Shown here piece by piece: positions 15,157 to 23,184 of a stretch of 41,912 nt of DNA. Origin of the DNA: Pirellula staleyi DSM 6068 (GTDB taxonomy: Bacteria; Planctomycetota; Planctomycetia; Pirellulales; Pirellulaceae); assembly GCA_945875845.1 (NCBI GenBank), contig CAMCMB010000064.1, forward strand, positions 1 through 41,912. Direction: 5' to 3'. The notes beneath the pieces are model-generated. The model saw nothing but the letters and a program-made list of their open reading frames with translations, had not been told where the DNA came from and searched no databases. Made by a program: the position numbers and the translations under genes. Each line of letters starts with the position of its first letter. Position 1 is the first letter of the stretch.

Positions 15157-15924
15157 ATGATTTGCAAATATATCGTTCGTTGCTTGAGCATTCCTGGGTT
15201 TGTCGTTGCTGTATCCATTGTTTCATTCGGACAAGAAGCCAAGTCCGTCCCAAAAGCCGTACCGGATTCGTCGTCGCCATCCATCTCAGCCATGATCGAT
15301 AGCAGTGGGCCCGATTGGGTGGTTTTGGGTAAAGATGATTTTGTACGAGCCAATTGCGACGAAGACACTTGGGTATGGGACGGATCAACCGTACACGGCA
15401 CGGGAAAACCGGTGGGCGTGCTTCGGTCTGCCAAGAAATACAAAAATCTTGAGTTTGTTGGCTATTGGCGCCACCTTTCGGTTGCTGGCAATTCGGGCTT
15501 CTTTCTTTGGACTCCCGAAGATGCGCTCACAGACTTGCCGCGGAACCGGCTGCCGGGTGCAGGCATTGAGGTTCAAGTGCTCGACCACGGCTACACGCAA
15601 CAATACGAAAGTTCCTCAGGCAAAAAAGCAACCTGGTTTTCGACGAACGGCGACATCTTTCCAGTCGGGAAATCAAAGCTCAAGCCGTTTCCGCCGCTGT
15701 CACCTGATGGGAGTCGCAGCTTTCCAAAGTCGAATCATAGTTTGGGTTCGCCGGCCTGGAACCACTACTACGTAAGAGCCATTAATGGCGAAGTGCGATT
15801 ATGGGTAAACGGTCACGAAGTATCCGGTGGCCGAGATGCCAATCCCGCCGAAGGGTACCTTTGCCTCGAGGCCGAAGGGGCTCCGATCGATTTCAAGGAT
15901 ATCAAAATTCGCGAGTTACCATAA
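15157..15924 (+). CDS. DUF1080 (3-keto-disaccharide hydrolase-like) exported protein
   Basis: A 255-residue protein with a signal peptide (MICKYIVRC then a hydrophobic run to about 25). The rest is a single DUF1080 beta-jelly-roll domain: 'YKNLEFVGYWRHLSVAGNSGFFLW', 'GAGIEVQVLDHGY', 'WNHYYVRAINGEVRLWVNGHEV' and 'GYLCLEAEGAPIDFKDIKIREL'. The domain is related to concanavalin-like glucanase folds and some members act on 3-keto-disaccharides; most planctomycete copies are uncharacterised. The ATG at 15157 is preferred over the frame-open start at 15133, which would overlap the RadC-family gene. AGAGG lies just before it. Confidence 0.88.
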   Translation: MICKYIVRCLSIPGFVVAVSIVSFGQEAKSVPKAVPDSSSPSISAMIDSSGPDWVVLGKDDFVRANCDEDTWVWDGSTVHGTGKPVGVLRSAKKYKNLEFVGYWRHLSVAGNSGFFLWTPEDALTDLPRNRLPGAGIEVQVLDHGYTQQYESSSGKKATWFSTNGDIFPVGKSKLKPFPPLSPDGSRSFPKSNHSLGSPAWNHYYVRAINGEVRLWVNGHEVSGGRDANPAEGYLCLEAEGAPIDFKDIKIRELP

Positions 15925-15947
15925 TCAGCCGGAACGCACTAGCGGGC

Positions 15948-16058
15948 TGTTGATTTAATGGTAAGACGGACTTCCTAGTCCGTCGAATTCCCCATTGACG
16001 GACTTGGAAGTCCGTCTTACCGCCCTTACCCAATAACGACTTCACTAAAGCAACAAGC
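15948..16058 (-). repeat. Palindromic interspersed repeat, family A copy 2
   Basis: The reverse complement matches 181-291 with 108 of 111 identical positions. This copy is uninterrupted: on its far side it continues into 'aagccgctaacggctt' (16055-16070), a further small palindrome that is absent from copy 1, where the putative IS110 end begins. The motif 'cagccggaacgcacta' also recurs on either side (15927 and 16103 regions), so the whole repeat unit may be larger. Confidence 0.88.
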
Positions 16059-16161
16059 CGCTAACGGCTTGTTTTGGAACGCACGCCGGCTAATGATAAA
16101 ATCAGCCGGAACGCACTAAGAAACAATCCATAACCGCCCCACTCTAGATTCGCACCAAAAA

Positions 16162-17406
16162 ATGAACATCAAAACGTTTCGATTTCGAATGCAAGGGACA
16201 GCGCTTGCTTTTTTTATCGGTGGCCTTGGCTTTGCTTCTTGCAAGGTCGACGCACAGGATTCGAAGCAACCCATCCGATGGAAGATGCATACGATCAACG
16301 ATCAATCTCCATTCGAAGCCTGCGGTGCCGCAGATTTCAACGGCGATGGCAAGGTAGACATCTTCTGCGGCGATTCCTGGTACGAAGCCCCGAAATGGAC
16401 GAAACACAAGGTAAGGGATGTTGCAGCCAGTACCAATCCGCATTACCACGAAGACTTCTGTGACTCGCCACTGGATGTCAATGGCGACGGGCGCGTGGAT
16501 ATCGTCACTTGCAACTATTTCGGCAAACGCGTGGGCTGGGTAGAGAACTCCGGTGGTGATGCCACACAGCCTTGGAAGGAACATGAAATCGATCTTCCGG
16601 GCAACATGGAAGCGGGCGAATTGGTCGATCTCAATGGGGACGGCAAGCTGGATTTCCTCCCCAATACGGGCAACGTCGTCGTATGGTATGAGCTAACACA
16701 ACAAAAGCCCAAGGTCGTTTGGACAAAGCATGATCTTGGCAAAATTGGCGCAGGGCATGGGGTGGGGGCCGGTGACGTCAACGGCGATGGACGGATCGAC
16801 ATCATCACACCCAAGGGTTGGTACGAACGCCCGGCCGACGCATCCTCGGACGCTTGGCCCTTTCATCCAGAATTTGAATTGGGTGCGACTGGGATTTTCA
16901 TTCATGGTCGAGACGTTGATGGCGATAAACTGACAGACATCGTTTGGGGGATGGGACATGGCTTCGGTTTGAATTGGCTAAAGCAATCCGTGTCAGCGGA
17001 TGGTAAGCGAGCGTGGGAGAAGTTCGAAATCGATGGCACGTTTTCACAGGTGCATACCCTGATGTTCGCGAACTTGGACGGTGAAGGTGAGCCGGAGTTG
17101 ATCACTGGAAAACGCGTTTACGCTCACGAAGTCGAGCCCGGCGATACACAGGCGCCGGTTGTGTTCTCATTCCAATTCAATCGAAGCTCTGGCAAATGGC
17201 GAAAGGAAACCATCTTCCGGGGTGAACCTGCTCTCAACGCGCCACCGAAGGCCCAAGACCGTTGGGCCTTAAAAGATTTCCCTCGTGGTAGCGCAGGAAC
17301 GGGGCTTCAAATGGCAGCAGTTGATTTCGATGGGGACGGCGATATCGACTTGGTCTGTCCCGGAAAATCGGGGCTCTATCTGTTTGAAAACCTCGGGCGT
17401 CCATAA
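16162..17406 (+). CDS. Exported FG-GAP/VCBS-repeat protein
   Basis: A 414-residue protein with a signal peptide (residues 1-31, cleaving near VDAQ). Six repeats carry EF-hand-like calcium loops of the form D-NGDG--D: DFNGDGKVDIF, DVNGDGRVDIV, DLNGDGKLDFL, DVNGDGRIDII, DVDGDKLTDIV and DFDGDGDIDLV. Such repeats build an integrin-like beta-propeller, usually surface-exposed and calcium-bound. Aldos-2-ulose dehydratase-like and other enzymatic members exist, but no catalytic assignment can be made. It is flanked on both sides by palindromic repeats and so is probably transcribed alone. Confidence 0.88.
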   Translation: MNIKTFRFRMQGTALAFFIGGLGFASCKVDAQDSKQPIRWKMHTINDQSPFEACGAADFNGDGKVDIFCGDSWYEAPKWTKHKVRDVAASTNPHYHEDFCDSPLDVNGDGRVDIVTCNYFGKRVGWVENSGGDATQPWKEHEIDLPGNMEAGELVDLNGDGKLDFLPNTGNVVVWYELTQQKPKVVWTKHDLGKIGAGHGVGAGDVNGDGRIDIITPKGWYERPADASSDAWPFHPEFELGATGIFIHGRDVDGDKLTDIVWGMGHGFGLNWLKQSVSADGKRAWEKFEIDGTFSQVHTLMFANLDGEGEPELITGKRVYAHEVEPGDTQAPVVFSFQFNRSSGKWRKETIFRGEPALNAPPKAQDRWALKDFPRGSAGTGLQMAAVDFDGDGDIDLVCPGKSGLYLFENLGRP

Positions 17407-17490
17407 TCTAGCCGACCAAATTTTGCTTCTCATGACACCAGGTCATGAGGGGCAAAAAAAGCCTGCTTCGCGGCATGCTTGCAATTTCAT

Positions 17491-17607
17491 CGGGAGTGCG
17501 ACATCGGGAGTACGACATCGGGAGTACGACATCGGGAGTGCGAGGCTCCTGCCGAGCTTGCAGCCCGCTTGGTGCGTAAATAGCTCGGCAGGAGCCTCGC
17601 CCTCCCA
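17491..17607. repeat. Palindromic repeat, family C copy 1, with 14-nt tandem edge
   Basis: A perfect 19-bp inverted repeat, gcgaggctcctgccgagct (17540-17558) with its complement at 17582-17600, around a 23-nt loop. The left edge is preceded by four exact-length 14-nt tandem units beginning cgggagt (17491, 17505, 17519, 17533); the first three read cgggagtgcgacat or cgggagtacgacat and the last runs into the stem. The right edge ends in ccctccca, the complement of the same gggag edge. A related copy is at 18614-18717. Confidence 0.88.
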
Positions 17608-17640
17608 TTATCCGTGCCACGCTGATTGACGCCGGACGGT

Positions 17641-18552
17641 ATGGCAGCGAGAATATTGAGTGATCCTAATTTCACTTTGCGAACCGTTTGTTCAGGTTGT
17701 GATTTGAATTACACATGTAGAATCACGGTGTTTGCTACCTCGTTGGCGTTAATGACCACTTTGGCGCTCGCGTACGCTCATTGGCAACAGGGTTTTCGGG
17801 GGCAGGGTTTTTGGGAGCAGAAACTTCCGGATCGGAGCGAATTCCCGACGTGGGAAAACGAACGACGTTTCAAATCGGATGTCTTCACTTTCGCCAGAAT
17901 CAAGTACACATCGCTGGCAGGCGGGCGCGGCAATCGCTGGCAAAACGATTTCCCGGATAGCGACTGGAATTTCTCGTTTCGGCTTCAGCAATTGACCAGC
18001 ATGAAAGTCGACCCGAACGGGAAGGTTCTTGAGCTGACCGACCCGGATCTGTTTAACTATCCATTCCTATTCATGAATGGAGTGGGTTCCCTTGAGTTCA
18101 GCCTTGAAGAAGCGGTCGCCCTGCGGCGACACTTAAACAACGGTGGTTTCTTGTTGGTGGATGACTTTTGGGGTGAAGCGGAGTGGGCCCGAATGAAAGA
18201 GCAAATGAACATGGTATTCCCAGATCGCGAGCCCATGGATTTGCCTCTGTCGCACTCCATTTTCCACATCGTCTATGACATGAAGTTGAAGCCACAGGTC
18301 CCAGATATTCGAACGTGGCGAACTGGATCCACGTTCGAAACCAACCACGGTGGTTCGCACGGCGACAAGCTCCCTCATTTTCAAGCATACCACGACGACA
18401 ATGATCGAATTGTTGCACTTCTATGCCACAACAATGATCTCGGGGACGGTTGGGAACGCGAAGGAGAGAACTCCGATTATTTTCAGACTTTTTCGGTACC
18501 CTTTTCGTATCCTATGGGCATCAATATTATCACGTACGCAATGTCGCACTGA
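17641..18552 (+). CDS. DUF4159 domain-containing membrane-anchored protein
   Basis: About 303 residues from the ATG at 17641; a TTG at 17626 is an alternative. One N-terminal membrane segment lies near residues 28-46 (ITVFATSLALMTTLALAYAHW). The rest is a DUF4159 domain: 'FTFARIKYTS', 'DLFNYPFLFMNGVGSLEFSLEEAVALRRHLNNGGFLLVDDFWG', 'LPLSHSIFHIVYDM' and the C-terminal 'YPMGINIITYAMSH'. The domain is related to glutamine-amidotransferase-like and ThuA-like folds; function is unknown. It is bracketed by the two family C repeats and converges on the ceramidase-like gene. Confidence 0.85.
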   Translation: MAARILSDPNFTLRTVCSGCDLNYTCRITVFATSLALMTTLALAYAHWQQGFRGQGFWEQKLPDRSEFPTWENERRFKSDVFTFARIKYTSLAGGRGNRWQNDFPDSDWNFSFRLQQLTSMKVDPNGKVLELTDPDLFNYPFLFMNGVGSLEFSLEEAVALRRHLNNGGFLLVDDFWGEAEWARMKEQMNMVFPDREPMDLPLSHSIFHIVYDMKLKPQVPDIRTWRTGSTFETNHGGSHGDKLPHFQAYHDDNDRIVALLCHNNDLGDGWEREGENSDYFQTFSVPFSYPMGINIITYAMSH

Positions 18553-18613
18553 GATTCTGTTCCGCGTTGACAGTGAAGCGAATTCATGCTCGTACGTGGT
18601 CAACACGAAGACC

Positions 18614-18717
18614 CGGGGTTTTGAAACAGGAGTTTAGAAACGGGAGTTTTGAAACGGGAGAGCGAGGCTCCTGCCGAGCTAGCGACGCCATGGCTCGGCA
18701 GGAGCCTCACCCTCCCA
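18614..18717. repeat. Palindromic repeat, family C copy 2, with 13-14-nt tandem edge
   Basis: A 16-bp perfect inverted repeat, gaggctcctgccgagc (18664-18679) with its complement at 18693-18708, shares the stem of the copy at 17491-17607 but has a different 13-nt loop. Its left edge also carries imperfect tandem units (18614, 18627, 18641, 18655) of 13, 14 and 14 nt around a gggag core with a 'ttttgaaa' filler unlike the first copy. A fragment resembling the right edge, gcttcgccctccca, recurs at 18766-18779. Confidence 0.85.
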
Positions 18718-18811
18718 AGCAATGAATGGATTGGGCAAAGTCGAGGAAGATATGTTTACAGACGGAGCTTCGCCCTCCCAATCCCAGAATTTCGACCCGA
18801 CAACGCATTCT

Positions 18812-20107
18812 TTATTTCGTCGGCTTTGGGCTTTGATCGACAAGTTTCAACGTCTGCTCGATCAGGATTTCGCCGGTCTGTTCGCCTAGCGAGGTGCGGC
18901 TTATGTACTCATAGCGGGGAAAACTAGCGAAATCGACTTTCGTCAAAATGTAGCCAAACGCATCGTTGGTCAGACCGAACACAAGATTGTGCTGTCCGTT
19001 CATCTTTCGCTTGAGATAGAAGCCGATGTTGGGTAGCGCCTCGCCGGGAATGGTAACAATTTGCGCATTTCCCAAATTGACTAAATTAATCCGCGTCGTG
19101 ATGGTGTGATCGGAATTGCGGGGGTACTCGAGCGGCGAACCTTGAATCACGGCCCAGAGCACCTCGTTGTCGACTGGAAAGGAAACGTTGCTCGAGGAGC
19201 AGTAGAGACGTGGCTCTCGTTGGATGGGTGCATCCTGGACGATGCGGAGCGCTTCGTCCGCCATGGTATGGCCGATGCGCAAACACTCCTCCCAAGTGCG
19301 ATTGTCATTCCAATAGCCTTTCAAAGGATCCTTGGGGCTTTCGAGAATGCGATTATCTGCGGTAACCATGCCTCCCTGGGCACCGTTCATGAAGATCGCC
19401 ATGCCGCCGGCGGAAGCCTCTATCCGATCATACAGAGGGCCGATCAGGTCAGGACTTACCAGTCCTAGTCGCGACCCAAGCACTTCGGGATGGATCGCGT
19501 AGTTGACCAGCGTTGCAATGGCCGAACCATTCGGCGAAACCGCTTGAATGACACTCATCCGCCGATCGTATAAGTCAGGCGCATAGTAGTTGTAAGCAAT
19601 TTGTCCACGAGCCTCGCCGGTGGCCACCTTGAGTTGTGCAGGGCGAAGCGACGCGTGAGCTTCTGCGAGCGCTTCGGCCGTTTTTTTGCAGACAAAATCC
19701 ATATACTTGAGGTCGCCGGTATGACCACCTTGTCCATCCGGAAACGCATAGCAATCCGGAGCACTGTGCGTATGCGACGAGCCGATGAGGATGTTATTCG
19801 ATGGAATTTGCGGAACTTGGGATCGAACCCGATCGCAAAGGACCGAAGGAAATCCGAGCAAGTCCAAGGCCACGAAGGCGACCGTCGTATCGCCACTGCG
19901 AAGCACGACGGCTCGTGCGTTGAGCTCGCCGCGTTTTCCGGTCGTTGGTGCGGTCGGCCCCATTCCACCCGAAACAGGCAAAAGGGGATCTGGTGTAATC
20001 ACTCGCCTTCCAACACCAACCTGCAGTTCGTCGCATGTTCCTCGACTCGATAAGACGGTTAGCACAACCAAGAAACATAGCGTTTTCAATCGACCATTCA
20101 TCATCAT
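18812..20107 (-). CDS. Neutral/alkaline ceramidase-like exported protein
   Basis: A 431-residue protein with a signal peptide (MMMNGRLK then hydrophobic, cleavage near TCD at 24). It matches the N-terminal catalytic domain of neutral/alkaline non-lysosomal ceramidases: 'VGVGRRVITPDPLLPVSGG' at the start, 'VVLRSGDTTVAFVALDLLG', the zinc/active-site motif IGSSHTHSAPD near 115, 'NYAIHPEVLG' with a further histidine, and 'TIPGEALPNIG'. The C-terminal Ig-like domain of classical ceramidases is absent, as is common in planctomycetes, so the substrate need not be ceramide. Its ATG overlaps the upstream gene's stop in ATGA (20104-20107); two further ATG codons follow at once. Confidence 0.85.
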   Translation of the reverse strand: MMMNGRLKTLCFLVVLTVLSSRGTCDELQVGVGRRVITPDPLLPVSGGMGPTAPTTGKRGELNARAVVLRSGDTTVAFVALDLLGFPSVLCDRVRSQVPQIPSNNILIGSSHTHSAPDCYAFPDGQGGHTGDLKYMDFVCKKTAEALAEAHASLRPAQLKVATGEARGQIAYNYYAPDLYDRRMSVIQAVSPNGSAIATLVNYAIHPEVLGSRLGLVSPDLIGPLYDRIEASAGGMAIFMNGAQGGMVTADNRILESPKDPLKGYWNDNRTWEECLRIGHTMADEALRIVQDAPIQREPRLYCSSSNVSFPVDNEVLWAVIQGSPLEYPRNSDHTITTRINLVNLGNAQIVTIPGEALPNIGFYLKRKMNGQHNLVFGLTNDAFGYILTKVDFASFPRYEYISRTSLGEQTGEILIEQTLKLVDQSPKPTK

Positions 20108-21330
20108 TGGTTCCTGGGGTCTGTCGGGTTTATGAGTGGAATTTCATCGCACAACGCCAGCGCTCGCAACGCTTGCGCCGTACTGATATACGTGCTGTAG
20201 TGCTGGGTGTCACGATACAACGATTTCATCCACCAACGACCGCTCACGCGTTGATTTTGTTTCAACCAAGCAATCCCATTTTGAATGCGTTGATCCGAAG
20301 TCGGGATACCCGCTTCCCTCAAGAGAACGATTGCAAAGGCCGTCATGTAGGGATCGCTATTGGGAGACTCCGCATCAGGCTCGGAACGTATCATTTCCAC
20401 GACCTTTGGATCCATCTTGGCGTGCCACTTCATGATGTCGCACATGCGCCTTGTTGACCAGCCGCCGTCTGGCAATTGTTGTCGCCACAGCATGGATATT
20501 GCTGTCTGACGCTGAGTCTCCGTGACGAGATCTAACGGGAAAGAAGCGAGTTGCAATTGGAGTGCAAGTTCATAATCGCTGATAGGTTCGTGAGCCCGCA
20601 AGTAGGCTTTCATTCGTTCGATTCGAGTAAGAGTAGCTTCATCTTGAACGCTGTCGAGCCAACCGGGAGCCGTCACGATCGCCCGTGCCGCTTGTACTGT
20701 CAGCTCAAAGTCGGTCGTGATATAAGGGATTTCTACTTGAGCGATTGTCTTAATGAAACCCTCGTCTGCGAGGCACTCCAGCGTGTTGCGCAGCGACGCA
20801 TCTGTTTTGTCCGATAGTTTCTTGGTCACATACTTGTCCCAAGCAGCCAATCCGGAGCTGCGCCAGACAGATTGGATGCTCGCCCCAAAAAATTTAGCAC
20901 CATCCCGCAACTCCGGTTTGCCGACTTGTTTCGGGATACTTACCACGAAGTTAGTCAGAACCTCCTCGCTTGGCATGCCCAGCAACGGAGTCAGTGGAGA
21001 ACGCTCTACCAGGTAAACGCCAGTCGAGTGACAAGCTACGCAGTTGCGTTCTCGCACCCAATAGTTGGCACCATCATCCAGGTATTTCTGTGCAGCGCGA
21101 ATGGAATCGGGCCCAAATTCAGTCACCTTTGGCTCGTCCGCTGTTGCCGCTGGGACTTCGATCCCTTCCGATTTGTATTGGAATTTTTGAGTGGTTCGAG
21201 AAGAACCAGCTTCGTCATTCGTTGGGGCACACAACGCTGGGCAATTTCCGTCTGCCAAACCAAGCGAACTTAGGTTTGCGAAAAACAACGGAAGCCAAGC
21301 GATTGCTCGGCAAAAATTCGTTCTTGTCAT
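20104..21330 (-). CDS. Exported terpene-cyclase-fold (alpha/alpha toroid) protein with a c-type haem motif
   Basis: A 408-residue protein with an N-terminal signal (1-27). Residues 97-101 are CVACH, a CXXCH haem c attachment motif in 'RERNCVACHSTGVYL'. From about 130 the sequence has helical repeats resembling squalene-hopene cyclase or prenyltransferase toroids, including 'QQLPDGGWSTRRM' and 'AIVLLREAGI...IQNGIAWLKQNQRVSGRWW'. No DXDD cyclase motif is seen, so catalytic cyclisation is unlikely. Planctomycetes carry many cytochrome-fused proteins. It is translationally coupled to the downstream ceramidase-like gene, suggesting a shared extracytoplasmic task, which is unknown. Confidence 0.8.
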   Translation of the reverse strand: MTRTNFCRAIAWLPLFFANLSSLGLADGNCPALCAPTNDEAGSSRTTQKFQYKSEGIEVPAATADEPKVTEFGPDSIRAAQKYLDDGANYWVRERNCVACHSTGVYLVERSPLTPLLGMPSEEVLTNFVVSIPKQVGKPELRDGAKFFGASIQSVWRSSGLAAWDKYVTKKLSDKTDASLRNTLECLADEGFIKTIAQVEIPYITTDFELTVQAARAIVTAPGWLDSVQDEATLTRIERMKAYLRAHEPISDYELALQLQLASFPLDLVTETQRQTAISMLWRQQLPDGGWSTRRMCDIMKWHAKMDPKVVEMIRSEPDAESPNSDPYMTAFAIVLLREAGIPTSDQRIQNGIAWLKQNQRVSGRWWMKSLYRDTQHYSTYISTAQALRALALCDEIPLINPTDPRNQ

Positions 21331-21408
21331 AACTCGGATATCCCTTGTTGGAATAGAGTGTGTTCGTAGCTCTTGTTACCAAGCCTGCGCGGTAACGCAA
21401 ACTTCGGC

Positions 21409-21484
21409 CTTCGTTGCACGACGCTCCGCGTCGTGATTCCTGCGACGTCGTGATTCCTGCGACGCGGAGCGTCGCACAACGAAG
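21409..21484. repeat. Palindromic repeat, family D, with 17-nt internal duplication
   Basis: Arms of 25 nt at 21409-21433 and 21460-21484 are inverted copies with two mismatches (left arm cttcgttgcacgacgctccg...). The loop contains a perfect 17-nt tandem duplication, gtcgtgattcctgcgac at 21430-21446 and 21447-21463. It lies between xylB and the haem-motif gene, both on the minus strand, in a gap of 196 nt that has no gene. Confidence 0.85.
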
Positions 21485-21526
21485 TATGAACCCAGAATCT
21501 AAGGCTTGGAGACGCAATCACGCATC

Positions 21527-23047
21527 TTACTTTAGCATACCGATGTCTGCAAAGTTCTTCTTGAGTGAAGTATAGAGCTGCTGATAAACAGGAAAGGCCG
21601 CGTTGTACTTTTTCTGCGAAGCCTTTTGTGGAGGAACTTTTTCCACCACATGGATGGTTGCCTTGCAAGCTTCCTCGATATTCTTGTAGGCACCATCACC
21701 GACTGCTGCCAGCAAAGCAACGCCGAAGGCAGGTCCTTGTTCCGCGTTGATCGTGCACGCTTTCTGTCCAAAAACATCTGCTAAGATTTGTTTCCAAAGA
21801 GTGCTCTTTACCCCTCCCCCGCTCACTCGGATCTCTTTCACAGGGACTTGAAGCTCTTCCAGAAGAGCAAGGCTTTCTCTCAGCGAAAAAGCAACTCCCT
21901 CCATGACAGATCTCGCCATGTGCCCACGCGAGTGCTTGTTCGTCAACCCAATAAAGCAACCGCGGGCGTTGGGATCGGCGTGCGGGGTTCGTTCGCCAGC
22001 TAGGTAGGGCAAGAAGAAAAGGCCCTCGCTGCCAGCGGCCACTTTTGCAGCTTCCTCGTTGATCACTTTGTAGGGATCGACACCCTTTTTGTTGGCAAGC
22101 TCAACGCATAGTTGGTTGACAAACCACTGGAGTGAACCTGCGGCCGAGAGTGTCACGCCCATCACGTGCCACTTGCCGTGGACCGCATGGCAAAAAGTGT
22201 GCAAACGACCATGAGTGTCGTATTGCGGTTCGTCGCTATGGCAAAACATCACTCCCGATGTGCCCAGCGAAGCGGTCAAGATACCTTGCTTAACAATACC
22301 ATTGCCAACCGCACCCGCTGCGCAATCCCCCGCGCCGCCGATGACTTTGCATTCGGTCGAAAGTCCCAATTCCGCAGCAACTTCGGGTAGCAACGTCCCT
22401 GTGACTTGCTCCGATTCATAAACAGTGGCCAGAATCGACGGATCGATTTCTAACTTGCTTAGCAGTTCTTTCGACCAAGTTCGATTCTTGACGTCGAGCA
22501 AGAGCATTCCGCTCGCATCGCTTGCGTCGGTGGCGAATTCGCCGGTGAGTCGCCTTCGGACGTCATCCTTGGGCAAAAGCAAATGGGCTAGTGCAGCATA
22601 ATTTTTTGGCTCATGATTTCTCAACCAAAGTAGCTTGGGTGCCGTAAAGCCTGTCAGGGCGGGATTGGCGACCATGCTGATTAGGGCTTCACGGCCCCCC
22701 GCCCGCTCCGTAATTTCATCGCATTCCTCAGCAGTTCGTTGGTCGTTCCACAACAATGCGGGGCGAATCACTTTTCCCTGACGGTTTAGGAATACCGATC
22801 CATGCATTTGACCAGAAAGGCCGATCGCCTTGACATCCGATTTCTTGGCCTTACTCGCCTTGACCACTGCTTTGATTGTTTTTTTGACAGCTTGCCACCA
22901 CTCCTCAGGGTCTTGTTCGGTCCAAAGCGGTTTGGGCATAAGCACGGGGTATTCGGAAGACGATTCTGCAAGGATTTCGCCTTGCTCATTCATGATCAAG
23001 CTTTTGGTGCCGGATGTACCAATATCAACGCCAATATAAAGTGCCAT
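21527..23047 (-). CDS. xylB: Xylulokinase
   Basis: A 506-residue FGGY-family carbohydrate kinase that phosphorylates D-xylulose to xylulose 5-phosphate. The N-terminal phosphate-1 motif is GVDIGTSGTKSLI; 'GLSGQMHGSVFLN' and 'PALLWNDQRTAEEC' are the xylulokinase-specific substrate segments; 'GGAGDCAAGAVGNGIV' and 'SLGTSGV' precede the second domain, and 'RVSGGGVKSTLWKQILADVFG' is the FGGY signature region. Length is as expected. No xylose isomerase or transporter gene is adjacent; the neighbour across the start is a divergent lipoprotein gene, with about 137 nt between starts for both promoters. Confidence 0.95.
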   Translation of the reverse strand: MALYIGVDIGTSGTKSLIMNEQGEILAESSSEYPVLMPKPLWTEQDPEEWWQAVKKTIKAVVKASKAKKSDVKAIGLSGQMHGSVFLNRQGKVIRPALLWNDQRTAEECDEITERAGGREALISMVANPALTGFTAPKLLWLRNHEPKNYAALAHLLLPKDDVRRRLTGEFATDASDASGMLLLDVKNRTWSKELLSKLEIDPSILATVYESEQVTGTLLPEVAAELGLSTECKVIGGAGDCAAGAVGNGIVKQGILTASLGTSGVMFCHSDEPQYDTHGRLHTFCHAVHGKWHVMGVTLSAAGSLQWFVNQLCVELANKKGVDPYKVINEEAAKVAAGSEGLFFLPYLAGERTPHADPNARGCFIGLTNKHSRGHMARSVMEGVAFSLRESLALLEELQVPVKEIRVSGGGVKSTLWKQILADVFGQKACTINAEQGPAFGVALLAAVGDGAYKNIEEACKATIHVVEKVPPQKASQKKYNAAFPVYQQLYTSLKKNFADIGMLK

Positions 23048-23184
23048 GCTGCCGCCTCAGGAAGGGATCGAGTATTGAAATGGTGAACATTGTGCTGCCC
23101 GAAAGCAACGTTTATGGATTGCAACCGGATACTATACTATCGCGATTCCAAGAACAAATTCTCCCAAACCCAACGTCTTCGTCG

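Noticed and set aside
17491-17546. Four regular 14-nt direct repeats resembling a tiny CRISPR-like array
   Set aside because: The repeats abut with no spacers, are too short, and merge into a palindrome; no cas genes are nearby.
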